64,000 bases of DNA from Bacteroidota bacterium (lineage in GTDB: Bacteria; Bacteroidota; Bacteroidia; AKYH767-A; OLB10), in the NCBI GenBank assembly GCA_016714005.1, contig JADJOA010000014.1, positions 186,001 through 250,000 on the forward strand, given 5' to 3'. The translations under genes were made by a program, and so were the position numbers. Positions within the stretch are counted from its first letter, which is position 1. Every line of letters starts with the position of its first letter. Positions 28,501 to 37,933 of this stretch are shown in pieces. The notes beneath the pieces are model-generated. The model saw only the letters and a program-made list of their open reading frames with translations, was not told the origin of the DNA and did no database searches.

Positions 28501-30685
28501 AAGTGTTTATCAAGTTACAGTTACTAATGTGAACGGATGTTCGGGAACCAGTGCTCTCAAAACTGTTACTGAAAATCCATTGCCAATAGTAACAGCAAAT
28601 AATGTAAGTGGATGTGAAGGAACTTCCATTGCATTATCAGGCTCACCTGCCGGAGGAACATGGAGTGTTGCAAATCCATATACAGGCTTAAGCACAACCT
28701 ACACACATACCTACACTGATGGTAATGGATGTACAAACACCAGTAGCATTGCAAGCATTACTGTAAACCCAAATCCTATTCCATTTATTTCCGGAACACT
28801 TTCTTTTTGTACAGGAAATTCAACAACACTTAATGCAGGTGCAGGATATGCAGGTTACAACTGGTCAACAGGAGCAACCACACAAACAATTAATGTTAGC
28901 GCAGCAACTACAGTTACAGTAACGGTAACAGATGGCAACGGTTTATTTTGTTCAGCAACATCATCGGTTATTGCCTTAACTCTTGGAGCTGGTACGCCTG
29001 TAATAACAGCTGCTGCAAACCCAATTTGCGCGGGTAGTAACACGACACTTACAGCGCCTGCCGGAGCATCGGCATATCAATGGTACAGAAACGGGGTTTT
29101 GCAAAGTGGAGCAAATCAGCAAACTTTTATCGTGTCATCAAGCGGAACTTATTATTGTAACGTTACCGGATCGTGCAGTGGCGCTTCAAACTCTATTAAT
29201 TTAGTTGTTACAAATAATCCTGCCCCATCCATAACTTACAGCAGCCCTTTAAGTTTTTGTAACGGTGGGTCTGTAGTTTTAACATCAAATACATTTGTAG
29301 GTATTGCGTTTCAATGGCAAAAAAATTCTGTTGATATAGCCGGAGCTACTAACCAAAGTTACACAGCTAACAGTACTGGAGCATATCGTGTTAAGCAAAC
29401 TGCCAACGGATGTTTTAAATATGCAAGTGCAGTTAGTGTAAGCGCAGCAGCTACATCTGTCAGTGCTACCATTTCAGCAAATGGCCCTGTAACTTTTTGC
29501 AGTGGAGGGAGTGTAGTTTTGGCAGTTAATAACGCTGTGCCAGGTTATAGTTACCAATGGAAGAACAATGGGGTTAATATTAATGGAGCCACTCTTATGT
29601 CTTTTATTGCTAACGCATCAGGAAACTATACGTGTATGATTACAGCCTCTTGCGGCATAGCTACTTCTAATTCAATAACTGTTTCAACCGGAACAATTAC
29701 TGCTATTATATCTCCGGCTGGCTCAATTAATATTTGTTCAGGAGCAAATGCTTTACTAACTGCTAATAACGGTACGGGTTACACATATCAGTGGAAACTT
29801 AACGGAAGTGATATTGCAGGGCAACAAATCAGAACTATTCTGCTTTTTGTTGCTGGAAATTATACGGTATTAATTAATTCTCCGTGCGGATCAAATACTT
29901 CTGTTGCAACTACCGTAAATATAACATCGTTAGCAGCCAGTGTTAGTCCTTCGGGGACTACTACTATTTGTGCCGGATCCGCCTCCACCTTTTCTGCTAA
30001 CACCGGTTTCAATTACAGTTACCAATGGTATAGAAATGGTATTGCTTTAGCCGGTGCAAGTAACTCAACTTATGCTACATCAAGTAATGGTAGTTATTAT
30101 GTTATTATTACACAGGGAGGAGCGTGCTCTGTAACTTCAAACACGGTAGTGTTAAGTGTTACCAATAATCCAAATGCTACAATAACTGCCGGTGGTCCTA
30201 CAACCTTTTGTGCTGGACAAAACGTAGTATTTACTGCCAACACATTTGCCGGAGTGGCTTACCAATGGCAGAAAAACGGAATAGACATTGCCGGTGCAAC
30301 CAATCAATCCTATACCGCAACTACTGCAGGTAGCTATCGTGTAAAACAAACAGCCAATGGATGTACTAAATCATCAAGTGCAATTAATGTTATTGTTAAT
30401 TGCCGATTAGCGGGAGCCATGGTTGCTGAATCAAACAACATTACAGATGCACTTAAATTGTCTCCTAACCCATTTAGCTCAACAACAACAGTTACTATTG
30501 CTACCGATGTTGATTTGAATGGTGCATATGCAGAAATTTATAATGTGATAGGAAGGAAGGTAAAATCAATTCCAGTAACTGAAGCAAGTTTCTTGCTAAG
30601 TAAGGATAATTTACCGGCTGGGGTTTACACAATTAAATTAGTTTGTAAAGAGCATCAATTGACTAAACGATTTGTAATCCAATAA
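25559..30685 (+). CDS. Secreted metzincin (reprolysin-like) metalloprotease with Ig-like repeat array and T9SS type A sorting domain
   Basis: A 1,708-aa exported protease, intact over 5.1 kb. Residues 1-20 form the signal peptide (MRNFMLAVCFCMAAVQFAFA). A propeptide-like region follows to about residue 200, then the metzincin catalytic domain with HEMGHQFGGSHTF: zinc ligands His342, His346 and His352, catalytic Glu343. From about residue 430 there are fibronectin/PKD- and Ig-like modules, among them many Ig-type units of about 75-85 residues with recurring YQWYRNG, YQWQKNG, FCSGGS and NGCTK phrases. Two units near 1225 and 1570 are almost identical (YQWQKN..DIAGATNQSYTA), evidence of recent internal duplication. 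The last 80 residues are the sorting domain (LKLSPNPFSSTTTVTI, LPAGVYTIKLV, RFVIQ). Likely role: surface-bound proteolysis and adhesion. Confidence 0.93.
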   Translation: MRNFMLAVCFCMAAVQFAFAQTEQTRKAFTPITQGEIKATGERFTVPVTCKFLKLNLSEVTSMLLAAPKEVLSSSRQTGGLLFEMPMADGSYETFRVFEYDLLHPALAAKFPGIKTFTGQGVTDPSATIKLDLTEQGFHAMVRSPKGSVFIDPYNKNTTEEYICYYKHDLQRSQSFNCDQVSTSEEMERELKNNIGLRTNGTQLRTYDLALACTGEYAAFFGGTVAGAQGGMTTTMNRVNGIYEDELSIRMQFVANNNLIIYTNSSTDPYTNGNGSTMLGQNQTTCDNIIGSANYDIGHVVSTGGGGVAGLGVVCSGGNKARGVTGSGSPTGDAFDVDYVAHEMGHQFGGSHTFNSATGSCSGNRTASAAFEPGSGITIQAYAGICGSDNLASNSIAYFHGYSLDQMIQFSTVNGGNSCPTTTANGNTAPVVTNMAYNCSIPISTPFVLTGAATDANGDPLTYSWEERDLGNAGAWNVQSTAAPQFRTFTPTTDPSRTFPKLSDIINNTTTIGELLPNQARTLRFRLTARDNRNGGGGIMHPDTNVTIVVVNSGGAFAVTSPNTAVSWAGGSSQTVTWNVSGTTANGINTANVKISLSTDGGNTFPTVLLASTANDGTESVTLPNISTTTARIKVEAVGNIFFDMSNTNFTITLSAGLTTITTGLVPLVSFCAGTTIGVPFTINAAANAGNIFTAQLSDSLGSFASPVNIGTLASTTAGTISCIAPTNTLYGSGYRIRVVSTNPAVTGSVNSASLGISPPVGPGSAITTFSTTFCGGLPITFNCGPISNATTYNWSVPVGATITSGQGTQTVVVAFPAGGLTGSMAVFGSNAFCSNTNFSVLSVTANPVPIQFNVTGGGAYCAGGTGVAVGVSGSQTGVSYQLLRNGISTGSPASGTGSAISFGLQTVAGNYTVVATYPTTCNVTMVGSATVTVNPNPTPTISGSSSFCSGSSIVLDAGAGYSSYSWMPGGNTQTITVTVGSVYQVTVTNVNGCSGTSALKTVTENPLPIVTANNVSGCEGTSIALSGSPAGGTWSVANPYTGLSTTYTHTYTDGNGCTNTSSIASITVNPNPIPFISGTLSFCTGNSTTLNAGAGYAGYNWSTGATTQTINVSAATTVTVTVTDGNGLFCSATSSVIALTLGAGTPVITAAANPICAGSNTTLTAPAGASAYQWYRNGVLQSGANQQTFIVSSSGTYYCNVTGSCSGASNSINLVVTNNPAPSITYSSPLSFCNGGSVVLTSNTFVGIAFQWQKNSVDIAGATNQSYTANSTGAYRVKQTANGCFKYASAVSVSAAATSVSATISANGPVTFCSGGSVVLAVNNAVPGYSYQWKNNGVNINGATLMSFIANASGNYTCMITASCGIATSNSITVSTGTITAIISPAGSINICSGANALLTANNGTGYTYQWKLNGSDIAGQQIRTILLFVAGNYTVLINSPCGSNTSVATTVNITSLAASVSPSGTTTICAGSASTFSANTGFNYSYQWYRNGIALAGASNSTYATSSNGSYYVIITQGGACSVTSNTVVLSVTNNPNATITAGGPTTFCAGQNVVFTANTFAGVAYQWQKNGIDIAGATNQSYTATTAGSYRVKQTANGCTKSSSAINVIVNCRLAGAMVAESNNITDALKLSPNPFSSTTTVTIATDVDLNGAYAEIYNVIGRKVKSIPVTEASFLLSKDNLPAGVYTIKLVCKEHQLTKRFVIQ

Positions 30686-30700
30686 ACCTTTTACATTACT

Positions 30701-30744
30701 AAAGCAAAAGCCATTCGAAAACAACGAATGGCTTTTGCTTTTTT
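30701..30744 (+). terminator. Strong hairpin terminator between convergent T9SS cargos
   Basis: A perfect 17-bp stem (30701-30717 with 30725-30741), 7-nt loop, followed by a T tract to 30744. It lies 16 bp after the protease stop codon and 17 bp before the stop of the opposing gene, so it may serve both. Confidence 0.9.
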
Positions 30745-30760
30745 GTAATAAAAAATTCTT

Positions 30761-33551
30761 TTAATGAATTACTAAAGGTATTTGTTTTACCTCATTAATA
30801 GTTTGTATGGTAACAAAATAAGTTCCTTTGGCAAGGTCATTATCGATTTGAACAATTTGTCCAGCAGGGCTGACAACAGTTGTTTTATATACAACCTGTC
30901 CTATAGTATTGCTAATACTTACATCGGCTGCTCCTTTAACGGTTTTTGTAAATTGAATACTAAACAATCCATTAGAAGGATTAGGAAACACCGTCACTGC
31001 ATCATCATCCACATTCAAATCATTAATACCCACTACTACAAAAGGATCAGAGAAAGAAACACAACCAGAACTTTGATCGGTAACAGCTACAGTATAAGAG
31101 CCCGGCTGGGTAGCATTGTAGCTTTGGCTTGTAGCACCCGGTATTGGCACACCATTTAAGTACCACTGATAATTGGGCGCTGCACTTGATGTTAATGTAG
31201 AGCCCGCTGCTGAAATAGTAGGCTGAGGTAATGTACCATTGAATATAACCGATACAGGTGTTCGCGTACTGGTACATCCATCTTTTACTACCCAATCGTA
31301 AAAGTAAAAGTAATTAGTGGTTGAACCTGTTGTAGTTCCTGTTATGGTTACCGGGCAGCTAATGGTAGTGTATGGATATGTTGCGTTGGTGGTGTTGTAG
31401 TAGTAGTTGTCTGTTCCGCCTCCGTTAACCAGTTGGTATCCTGTACCGGGAGTTACTGCAAATCCTACCGGCACACGCAGTACAAATGAATTGACGGGAT
31501 AGTTATATGTAACCGTGTTTATTTGTGTGCCCGTGTTATCTAGCAAATTTATTGTTACGCTGCCGGCTGCGCCTGTAGCAGGATACACCAACACACTGTC
31601 AATAGTACAATTTTTGGTTACGTCAAACAGTAATCCGTTACCTACAATGTTATTGTTGTTTTGAGTGCCAAACCCTCTGTTAGGAGGTCCTACATGTTTT
31701 CTTCCACCGCCATCTGCCGATTCAACATAATATGTTATCGGTGCTACTGCATTAAAGCTATAATTGGTGCCCGAGAAAACCTGGCTGCCTCCTGTGGGGG
31801 CATCGTACCAATTAAGTGTTCCGCTGCCAACTGCTGTTAAATCGGCTGTGCGGGGGCACATAATGTATCATTTACGGTTGTGGGAGCTGTTACGGTTATT
31901 ACGCCAACAGAAAGTGCATTGCTGGTATCGCTTGGGCAGCCTCCGCTTGTTACCACTGCAATGTACGTTCCGCTTTGTGTTGGATTTATTTGCAACACAT
32001 TACCTGTTGCACCTGCAATATTAGTGTAACCACCTCCGGTATTTGCCTGCCACTGTATGTTGCCTGTATTGCCTGTTAAGGTAAAGACTGCCTGTGTACC
32101 TGAGCATACGGTATCGGCAGTAGCAACAGCACTGCCTGCTACTGACAAAGGTCCTACATCAATAAATACACTGTCAATGGCTCCGCAACTGCCATCAACA
32201 CCCACAACGGTGTATGTGGTAGGCGTTGTAGGTGAGGCTATAACAGTGCTGCCAGTGGTGGTGTTTAATCCGGTAGCAGGGCTCCATGTGTAATTGTAGT
32301 TTGGGTTGCTGCTGTTTACAGCTAGGTGCTGTTGCCGCTAATACATATTGCTGTGCTTGTGGCAGTGATGGTGGCTGGGGTGCTTGGGGTTACAGTGGCT
32401 ACAACGGGTACGCGCGGGCTTGAACATCCTAATCCTAAAAAAGGTAATGTCATAGTTGGGTTAGTACTCCCAACAGTAAGTGTGTTAACTCCAAAATCAG
32501 TACTATTATTATTATCTGAGTTGCCATTTCTAACCACCCCTTGATTAGTTGTTGCAGCAGAAATAACTCCGGCACCAGTCCATTGGCTACCTATTGGAAT
32601 GGTTAGTCCATTAATTACCGGAGCCATAGTTAAAACACTTGCAGCGTCCCAATCGGTAACTACCAAATCTTTAATCACATTGTTATTATCTAAAATCATT
32701 ACCCACGAATTTTGTGCATTGTTCCACAATATATTTCCGCCCCAGTATATTGATGTAGGTCCTGATGATGCAACATCATTAAACGATAAAACATCGCCCG
32801 GCTGCATTATGCCTGATAAAATTTGTATAATAGAATTGTAACCATTGATATTACCCGACACATCACCAGCTACTACCTGCCAACCCGTAACATCAACAGG
32901 AAATGGTCCTACGTTTTGTATTTCAATATCATCACCGGCTCCCCCCGATGCGTTGTCGCTAAAATCAAGTTCTGTAACAAGAATTGGACTTGCCTGTCCG
33001 CCACTTCCGCCACTGCTTGAATTATCTTCGAGGTAAAATGTAGTGGTAACACCAACGTTAGTTGTAAAGTTAGTGCCTGTTCCTAACGGAGATCCGCCAG
33101 TAGGTGCATCATACCATTTTAAATCAGAGCCTCCTGCGCCACTTGTTCCGGTTAAAGTAACAGAACCATAGCCACAACGAGTAGCACCAACGCCTGATGG
33201 GACAGGAATTGTTCCCACTAAAATTGAAACAGCATTTGACGTATCGCTCGGACAACCCGTTGCTGTTACTATTGCCCGGTATTGTTTACTGGCGCCAGGT
33301 AAAACGGTATAGCTATCAGTATTGGAGCCTGTGCCAGTTTCATTAATCCATCCCGTGCCGTCATTGCTCTGCCATTGAAATACAGTACCAAAATAACCGG
33401 TAAGAGTTATGGTTACACTGTCTTCATAACACAGTGAGTCGCCACTTGCAGTTGCTGTTCCTGCTATGGAACATGCGTTGGTGTTGTTAGTCAAAAAACA
33501 AAACGTCAAACACGCAACTAATAAAATTGGTTTAAGTAAATTTCCTTTCAT
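30761..33551 (-). CDS. Secreted adhesin-like protein: Ig-like modules, lamin-tail domain, T9SS type A sorting domain; two frameshifts
   Basis: Merged length about 930 aa. The signal peptide is MKGNLLKPILLVACLTFCFL. Ig-like modules contain SDTSNAVSI / SDTSNALSV and the repeated phrase WYDAPTGGS (three modules of the Ig_7 type). Between them lies a lamin-tail-like domain (ILVTELDFSDNASGGAGDDI, then VDVTGWQVVAGDVSG and MQPGDVLSFND), a fold often found in extracellular nucleases and adhesins. A fibre-like region with LLFDVTKNCTIDSVLVYPAT follows, and the end is a type A sorting domain (VTVFPNPSNGLFSIQFTKTV, AKGTYFVTIQT, IPLVIH). Frame changes lie at about 32325 and 31858 (a run of five C). Surface attachment is inferred from architecture. 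Confidence 0.82.
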
Positions 33552-33690
33552 TTGATAAGATTTTAATTTTGGTTTGAGGCTATAAAAGTAAAACCATTTA
33601 CTAATTTTACAAACACCAAATAATAGATAATTTTAATTAGTGTAATTACCTGATTTTTGATTTATTGTATTTCACTTTCCTTGACTTTTT

Positions 33691-34803
33691 ATGTACAGAA
33701 ACTTTGTTAACCCCATACGCGAACTCGCTGATAAAGGCAGGCTTGGTGGAATTTTATTAATTGCATGTACAGTAATATCTATATTTATATCCAACAGTAT
33801 TTGGCGCGAGGGATATATAAATTTATGGCAATCACATTTTAAAGTTGGGGTCTTAGAAAAATCTATTGAGCACTGGATTAATGATGGACTAATGGTGGTT
33901 TTCTTTTTGCTGGTTGGATTGGAAATAAAAAGAGAGTTATTGGTTGGCGAATTATCAGATATAAAAAAATCCATGTTGCCAGTTATTGCTGCCGTTGGAG
34001 GAATGATTGTACCGGCAGTAATTTTTGCTGCATTTAATTATGATCATCAATCTATTTCCGGTTGGGCTATACCAACTGCAACTGATATTGCATTTTCACT
34101 AGGCATACTTTCCTTTTTAGGAAATCGCATTCCTTTTGCACTCAAAGTATTTTTAACTGCACTTGCTATTATTGATGACCTTGGCGCCATAATCATAATT
34201 GCTGTTTTTTATACAAGCGCGTTAGCAAAAGATTATTTGTTGTATAGTGTATTAATTACTCTGATTTTGTTTTTACTGAATAAATTCAAGGTAAAAATAC
34301 TGGCAATTTATCTTTTGCTTGGCTTAATACTTTGGTATTGCATTTTAAAATCAGGGGTACATGCTACAATTGCAGGAGTTATATTGGCATTTACTATTCC
34401 GCTTACCAGGTTAAAAGAACTTGAGCATTATTTGCAATTTCCTGTTCACTACATTGTTATTCCGCTTTTTGCATTGGCTAACACTGCCATTATAATTACT
34501 GCCCAAAGTTTTCCCGGCTTGGGTTCTATTTTGGGGTTAGGAATTATCTTGGGCTTATTAATTGGAAAGCCTTTAGGAATTTATGCAATATGTTACATAG
34601 CAATAAAGCGAAAAATTTGTAAGCTGCCTGAGGGAGTTTCATTCAAACACATACTTGGTGCAGGTATGCTGGCAGGCATTGGTTTTACCATGTCTATATT
34701 CATAGCAAACCTCTCGTTTAATAATGCAGATACCTTGAACATTGCAAAACTTGCTGTTATAGCAGGTTCGCTATTGAGTGCTTTAGGCGGAATTTTCTTT
34801 TAA
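33691..34803 (+). CDS. nhaA: Na+/H+ antiporter NhaA
   Basis: Exchanges sodium for protons across the inner membrane, controlling cytoplasmic pH and sodium. The 370-aa protein has about 11-12 membrane helices and the conserved motifs: DGLMVVFFLLVGLEIKRELL, IPTATDIAFSLGILSFLG, the ion-binding aspartate pair at residues 162-163 in ALAIIDDLGAIIIIAVFYT, KSGVHATIAGVILAFTIPL, and GIGFTMSIFIANLSF near the end. The start MYRNFVNPIRELADKGRLGG is typical. It is a single gene, convergent with the PorE-like gene, with only 23 bp between stop codons. Confidence 0.97.
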   Translation: MYRNFVNPIRELADKGRLGGILLIACTVISIFISNSIWREGYINLWQSHFKVGVLEKSIEHWINDGLMVVFFLLVGLEIKRELLVGELSDIKKSMLPVIAAVGGMIVPAVIFAAFNYDHQSISGWAIPTATDIAFSLGILSFLGNRIPFALKVFLTALAIIDDLGAIIIIAVFYTSALAKDYLLYSVLITLILFLLNKFKVKILAIYLLLGLILWYCILKSGVHATIAGVILAFTIPLTRLKELEHYLQFPVHYIVIPLFALANTAIIITAQSFPGLGSILGLGIILGLLIGKPLGIYAICYIAIKRKICKLPEGVSFKHILGAGMLAGIGFTMSIFIANLSFNNADTLNIAKLAVIAGSLLSALGGIFF

Positions 34804-34826
34804 GAAAAATCAAAGCAGAAAAAAAT

Positions 34827-36795
34827 TTAATTATCTAAAATTCTGAACTCTGTGCGCCTATTCAATGCTCTACCCTCGGCAGTATCGTTTGTGGTAACAG
34901 GTTGTGTTTCTCCATAACCTTTGTATGTAAGCCTGGCTGCATTAACTCCTTTTGATTGTAAATAATCTACCACTGCTTTAGCACGGTTTTCAGACAGTTT
35001 CTGGTTTCCTTCAATATTGCCAACGTTATCGGTATGCCCTGCAATTTCAATTCGCATTTTTGGGTTTGCATTTAAAAAACCCACCAGCCTTTGCATTTCA
35101 TTTGCTGACTGATTTTTTAAATCCCACTTTGATGTTTCAAAAAATATGTTGTTCAATATAATTGCGCTTCCTGCTACAACGGGCTTAAGGTAAATGTCTT
35201 TGTTGTACTCATTATAATCAGCAGTATCCGGAATGTTGAAGTTATCGGATGAAAACAAGTAACCGTCTGCTTGGATAACAGCTCCGTAGTTTTTTTCCTG
35301 CCGGTAACGATACCAGAAATTTTCCTGTTGATGCATCGGTATTAAATTTTCCTATAGGTTCGTTTTTTTCAAGGTCAATCAATTCAATGGTAGCGCTTAC
35401 CGGAGATTTAGAATCTTCGTCAAAAACAAACCCTTTGTATAATGCAACTTTTGATTTTGAGGCTTCATCATCAGTATATCTTGCAGTATAAATATCTTTT
35501 TCACCCAAACCATCTCGCTTAAAGCTGGCAAAGTAAATTGTTAAACCATTTGCTGACATTTCAATAAAAACATCATCATCGGCACTATTAATTGGGTAAC
35601 CAAGATTTACAGGGTCACTCCATGTCCCGTTTTCATTGCGGCTGTAAAAAATATCGTAACCACCCATGCTGCCATTTCCTCTTGAAGAAAAATAAAGTGT
35701 TTTGCCGTCAGGATGCATCCATACACCTTCTTCATCATAAGTAGAATTAACTGGAGTGCCAATGTTTATTGCTTCGTCCCATGCCTTTTTCTTTTCATCG
35801 TACTTGGTGTAATATATATCACGCAAACCCAAACCGCCTTTTCTGTCGCTTACAAAAAATAAAGTATTTCCATCGGGAGATAAAGATGCAGATGATTCAT
35901 GATCATTTGTGTTTACATTTTTTCCGAGTGATGATGGTTGGGCCCACCCTTTGCTCCCTAATGTGGAAACAAAAATGTCTCCGTTTCCTTCATCGCCTTT
36001 AAAAACAAATAATGTATGTCCATCTGAAGAAAGCCCAGAGGTGGCATCGTTCATTTTTGAATTGAGCGGAGTGCCTAAATTTTTCGCAGCAAGCCATCTT
36101 CCATCGGCACCGCGTATGCTCATATAAACGTCTTCGTAATATTTTCCATCAATATCTGCACGTGCACCGCCATAAGTATCTTTTCGTCTTGCAGTAAAAA
36201 ACAATTGCGATTCATCAGCAGTAATGTGTGGGGAATATTCAGCAAATTCAGAGTTAACATTAGCTCCCAAGTTTTCAATTTTAACTTTAACAGGATTAAT
36301 CATCAGTTTTTCTCCAATACTGCATTCAAGCAAACGTTTATCAACCAATATTATTTCGTTTTTATCTTTCGCTACCTGTCCTTTATAAGCTTCGTAAAAT
36401 GCCTTTGCTTTAACCCAATCGTGATTGATGTGATGAGCTTCGCCTAAGTAATAATTAATTTTAGGATGAACAGTTGAATTTAATATAACAGCACTTTCAA
36501 AATAAGGCAAAGCTTCATACTTCTGCGAACTGTGTATGTAACACAAGCCAATATTCAGGTTAAGGTCTGACGATTTTGGATTGAAGGAGTGTGCTTTTAA
36601 AAAATGAGTTAGCGCAACTTCATACAATGGCGGCTCGTTATATAAAAATTCTATGCCTTTATCATACGAAACTTTGGCGCTTGCAAATTGCGTTTCTAAG
36701 CCAATAAAGTTTGATTTTTCAAAAGGTACATCTTGTGCAGTGGTATTGGCGCAACACCACCAGGAAATAATCAGGAACAGTAAATAATTTTTCAT
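34827..36795 (-). CDS. PorE-like OmpA family protein (TPR, WD40-like propeller, carboxypeptidase-regulatory-like, OmpA), one frameshift
   Basis: Domain order matches PorE of the type IX secretion system: a signal peptide (MKNYLLFLIISWWCCANTTA), TPR-like helices (residues about 30-165), a PD40/WD40 propeller with repeated LSPDGNTLFFVSDRKGGLG and HPDGKTLYFSSRGNGSMGG phrases, a carboxypeptidase-regulatory-like beta domain (KGFVFDEDSKSPVSATIELI), then an OmpA C-terminal peptidoglycan-binding domain with MRIEIAGHTDNVGNIEGNQK and LSENRAKAVVDYLQSKGVNA. A run of seven A near 35290, one too many, breaks the frame; merged length about 656 aa. Bacteroidota encode several relatives, so the exact role (secretion machine anchor or general envelope anchor) is uncertain. 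Confidence 0.85.
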
Positions 36796-36896
36796 ATTTG
36801 GTTGATACGAACTCTGTAAAAATAAAAACGTTTTTAAAAAAAAGAATATGTTTGAAAAAGATATTTAAATATTATTAAACATACTTTAGCCGTTTT

Positions 36897-37235
36897 ATGA
36901 ACATTGAAGAGCTACGCAATTATTGCAAAAGCAAAACAGGCGCTGCGGAAAGTTTCCCTTTTGATAACGAAACCTTGGTTTTTAAAGCCAATGGAAAAAT
37001 GTTTGCTTTAATAGGGCTTGAACACAACCCGCTATCCGTTAACTTAAAATGTGATCCTGAAAAAGCAATTGAACTACGCGAGAAGCATAGCAGTATTTTG
37101 CCTGGCTACCACATGAGCAAAAAACACTGGAACACTGTAATTATTGATGGTTCCTTAAGTATTAAGTTGATTAAAGAATTGATTGACCATTCTTATCAAT
37201 TGGTTATTGCAACAAAGAAAAAATTGAAAAAATAA
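36897..37235 (+). CDS. MmcQ/YjbR family protein
   Basis: 112 residues with the family pattern: MNIEELRNYCKSKTGAAESF, PFDNETLVFKANGKMFALIG, SVNLKCDPEKAIELREKHSS, PGYHMSKKHWNTVIIDGSLS. Structures of this family show a double-wing, CyaY-like fold, and DNA binding has been proposed, but no specific function is established. It is a short complete gene 101 bp from the divergent PorE-like gene. Confidence 0.9.
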   Translation: MNIEELRNYCKSKTGAAESFPFDNETLVFKANGKMFALIGLEHNPLSVNLKCDPEKAIELREKHSSILPGYHMSKKHWNTVIIDGSLSIKLIKELIDHSYQLVIATKKKLKK

Positions 37236-37339
37236 ATTTTTCTCTTTTGATTGAATATCTTTTTTGTACCAGATTGAAATAATTATATGTGTTTCAGGAT
37301 ATTTGCATTATTAAAATCCACCCAAAATTTTTTATCAAT

Positions 37340-37924
37340 ATGCAACGAATTTTAAATTATTTCTTCCAGGGATTATTATTTGTAGTGCCCATAGCTATTA
37401 CGTTTTTAGTTCTTTACCGCGGCATTTTATGGATTGATGATTTACTCCCGTTTAAAATTCCGGTAAAAATTCCCGGGCTGCATGAAATGGAAATTCCAGG
37501 GCTTGGAATACTTACCATTTTTGCAGGTATAACTGTGTTCGGATATTTTGCATCGTTTCTGGTAGCCAACCCGTTTTTTATTTTTATTGAACGGTTGATG
37601 GAAAAAACGCCATTGCTAAAAATTATTTATACCTCAGTAAAAGATTTGATTGAAGCATTTGTAGGAGAGAAAAAAAGATTTACGCAACCTGTTTTGGTAA
37701 AGGTTAACAAAGACCCCGATGTGCAGCGTATAGGTTTTATAACACAAAATGATTTGAGCGAATTAGGAATAGGAAAAGAAAAGCTGGCAGTGTATTTGCC
37801 GTTTTCTTATGGCTTTAACGGGCAACTTTTTATTGTGCCTGCTGCCAATGTAGAAAAGTTAGATGCATCTGGAACTGAAATGATGAAGTTTGTTATATCT
37901 GGTGGTGTAACCGAAATTGATTAA
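37340..37924 (+). CDS. DUF502 family membrane protein
   Basis: A 194-residue membrane protein. The start is placed at ATG 37340 (MQRILNYFFQGLLFVVPIAI) because this gives the family's usual N-terminus; upstream codons extend the frame but add no hydrophobic helix of their own. Two transmembrane helices (about 8-28 and 55-78) are followed by a soluble C-terminal part with the family phrases PLLKIIYTSVKDLIEAFVGE and LAVYLPFSYGFNGQLFIVPA. The function of DUF502 is unknown. The RemB-like gene follows after 9 bp, so the two are likely co-transcribed. Confidence 0.85.
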   Translation: MQRILNYFFQGLLFVVPIAITFLVLYRGILWIDDLLPFKIPVKIPGLHEMEIPGLGILTIFAGITVFGYFASFLVANPFFIFIERLMEKTPLLKIIYTSVKDLIEAFVGEKKRFTQPVLVKVNKDPDVQRIGFITQNDLSELGIGKEKLAVYLPFSYGFNGQLFIVPAANVEKLDASGTEMMKFVISGGVTEID

Positions 37925-37933
37925 CTGTAAAGC

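Noticed and set aside
28380..30350. Mobile element or phage tail-fibre origin of the Ig repeats
   Set aside because: Repeats are inside one intact secreted protein with signal peptide and sorting domain; no integrase, transposase or phage gene nearby.
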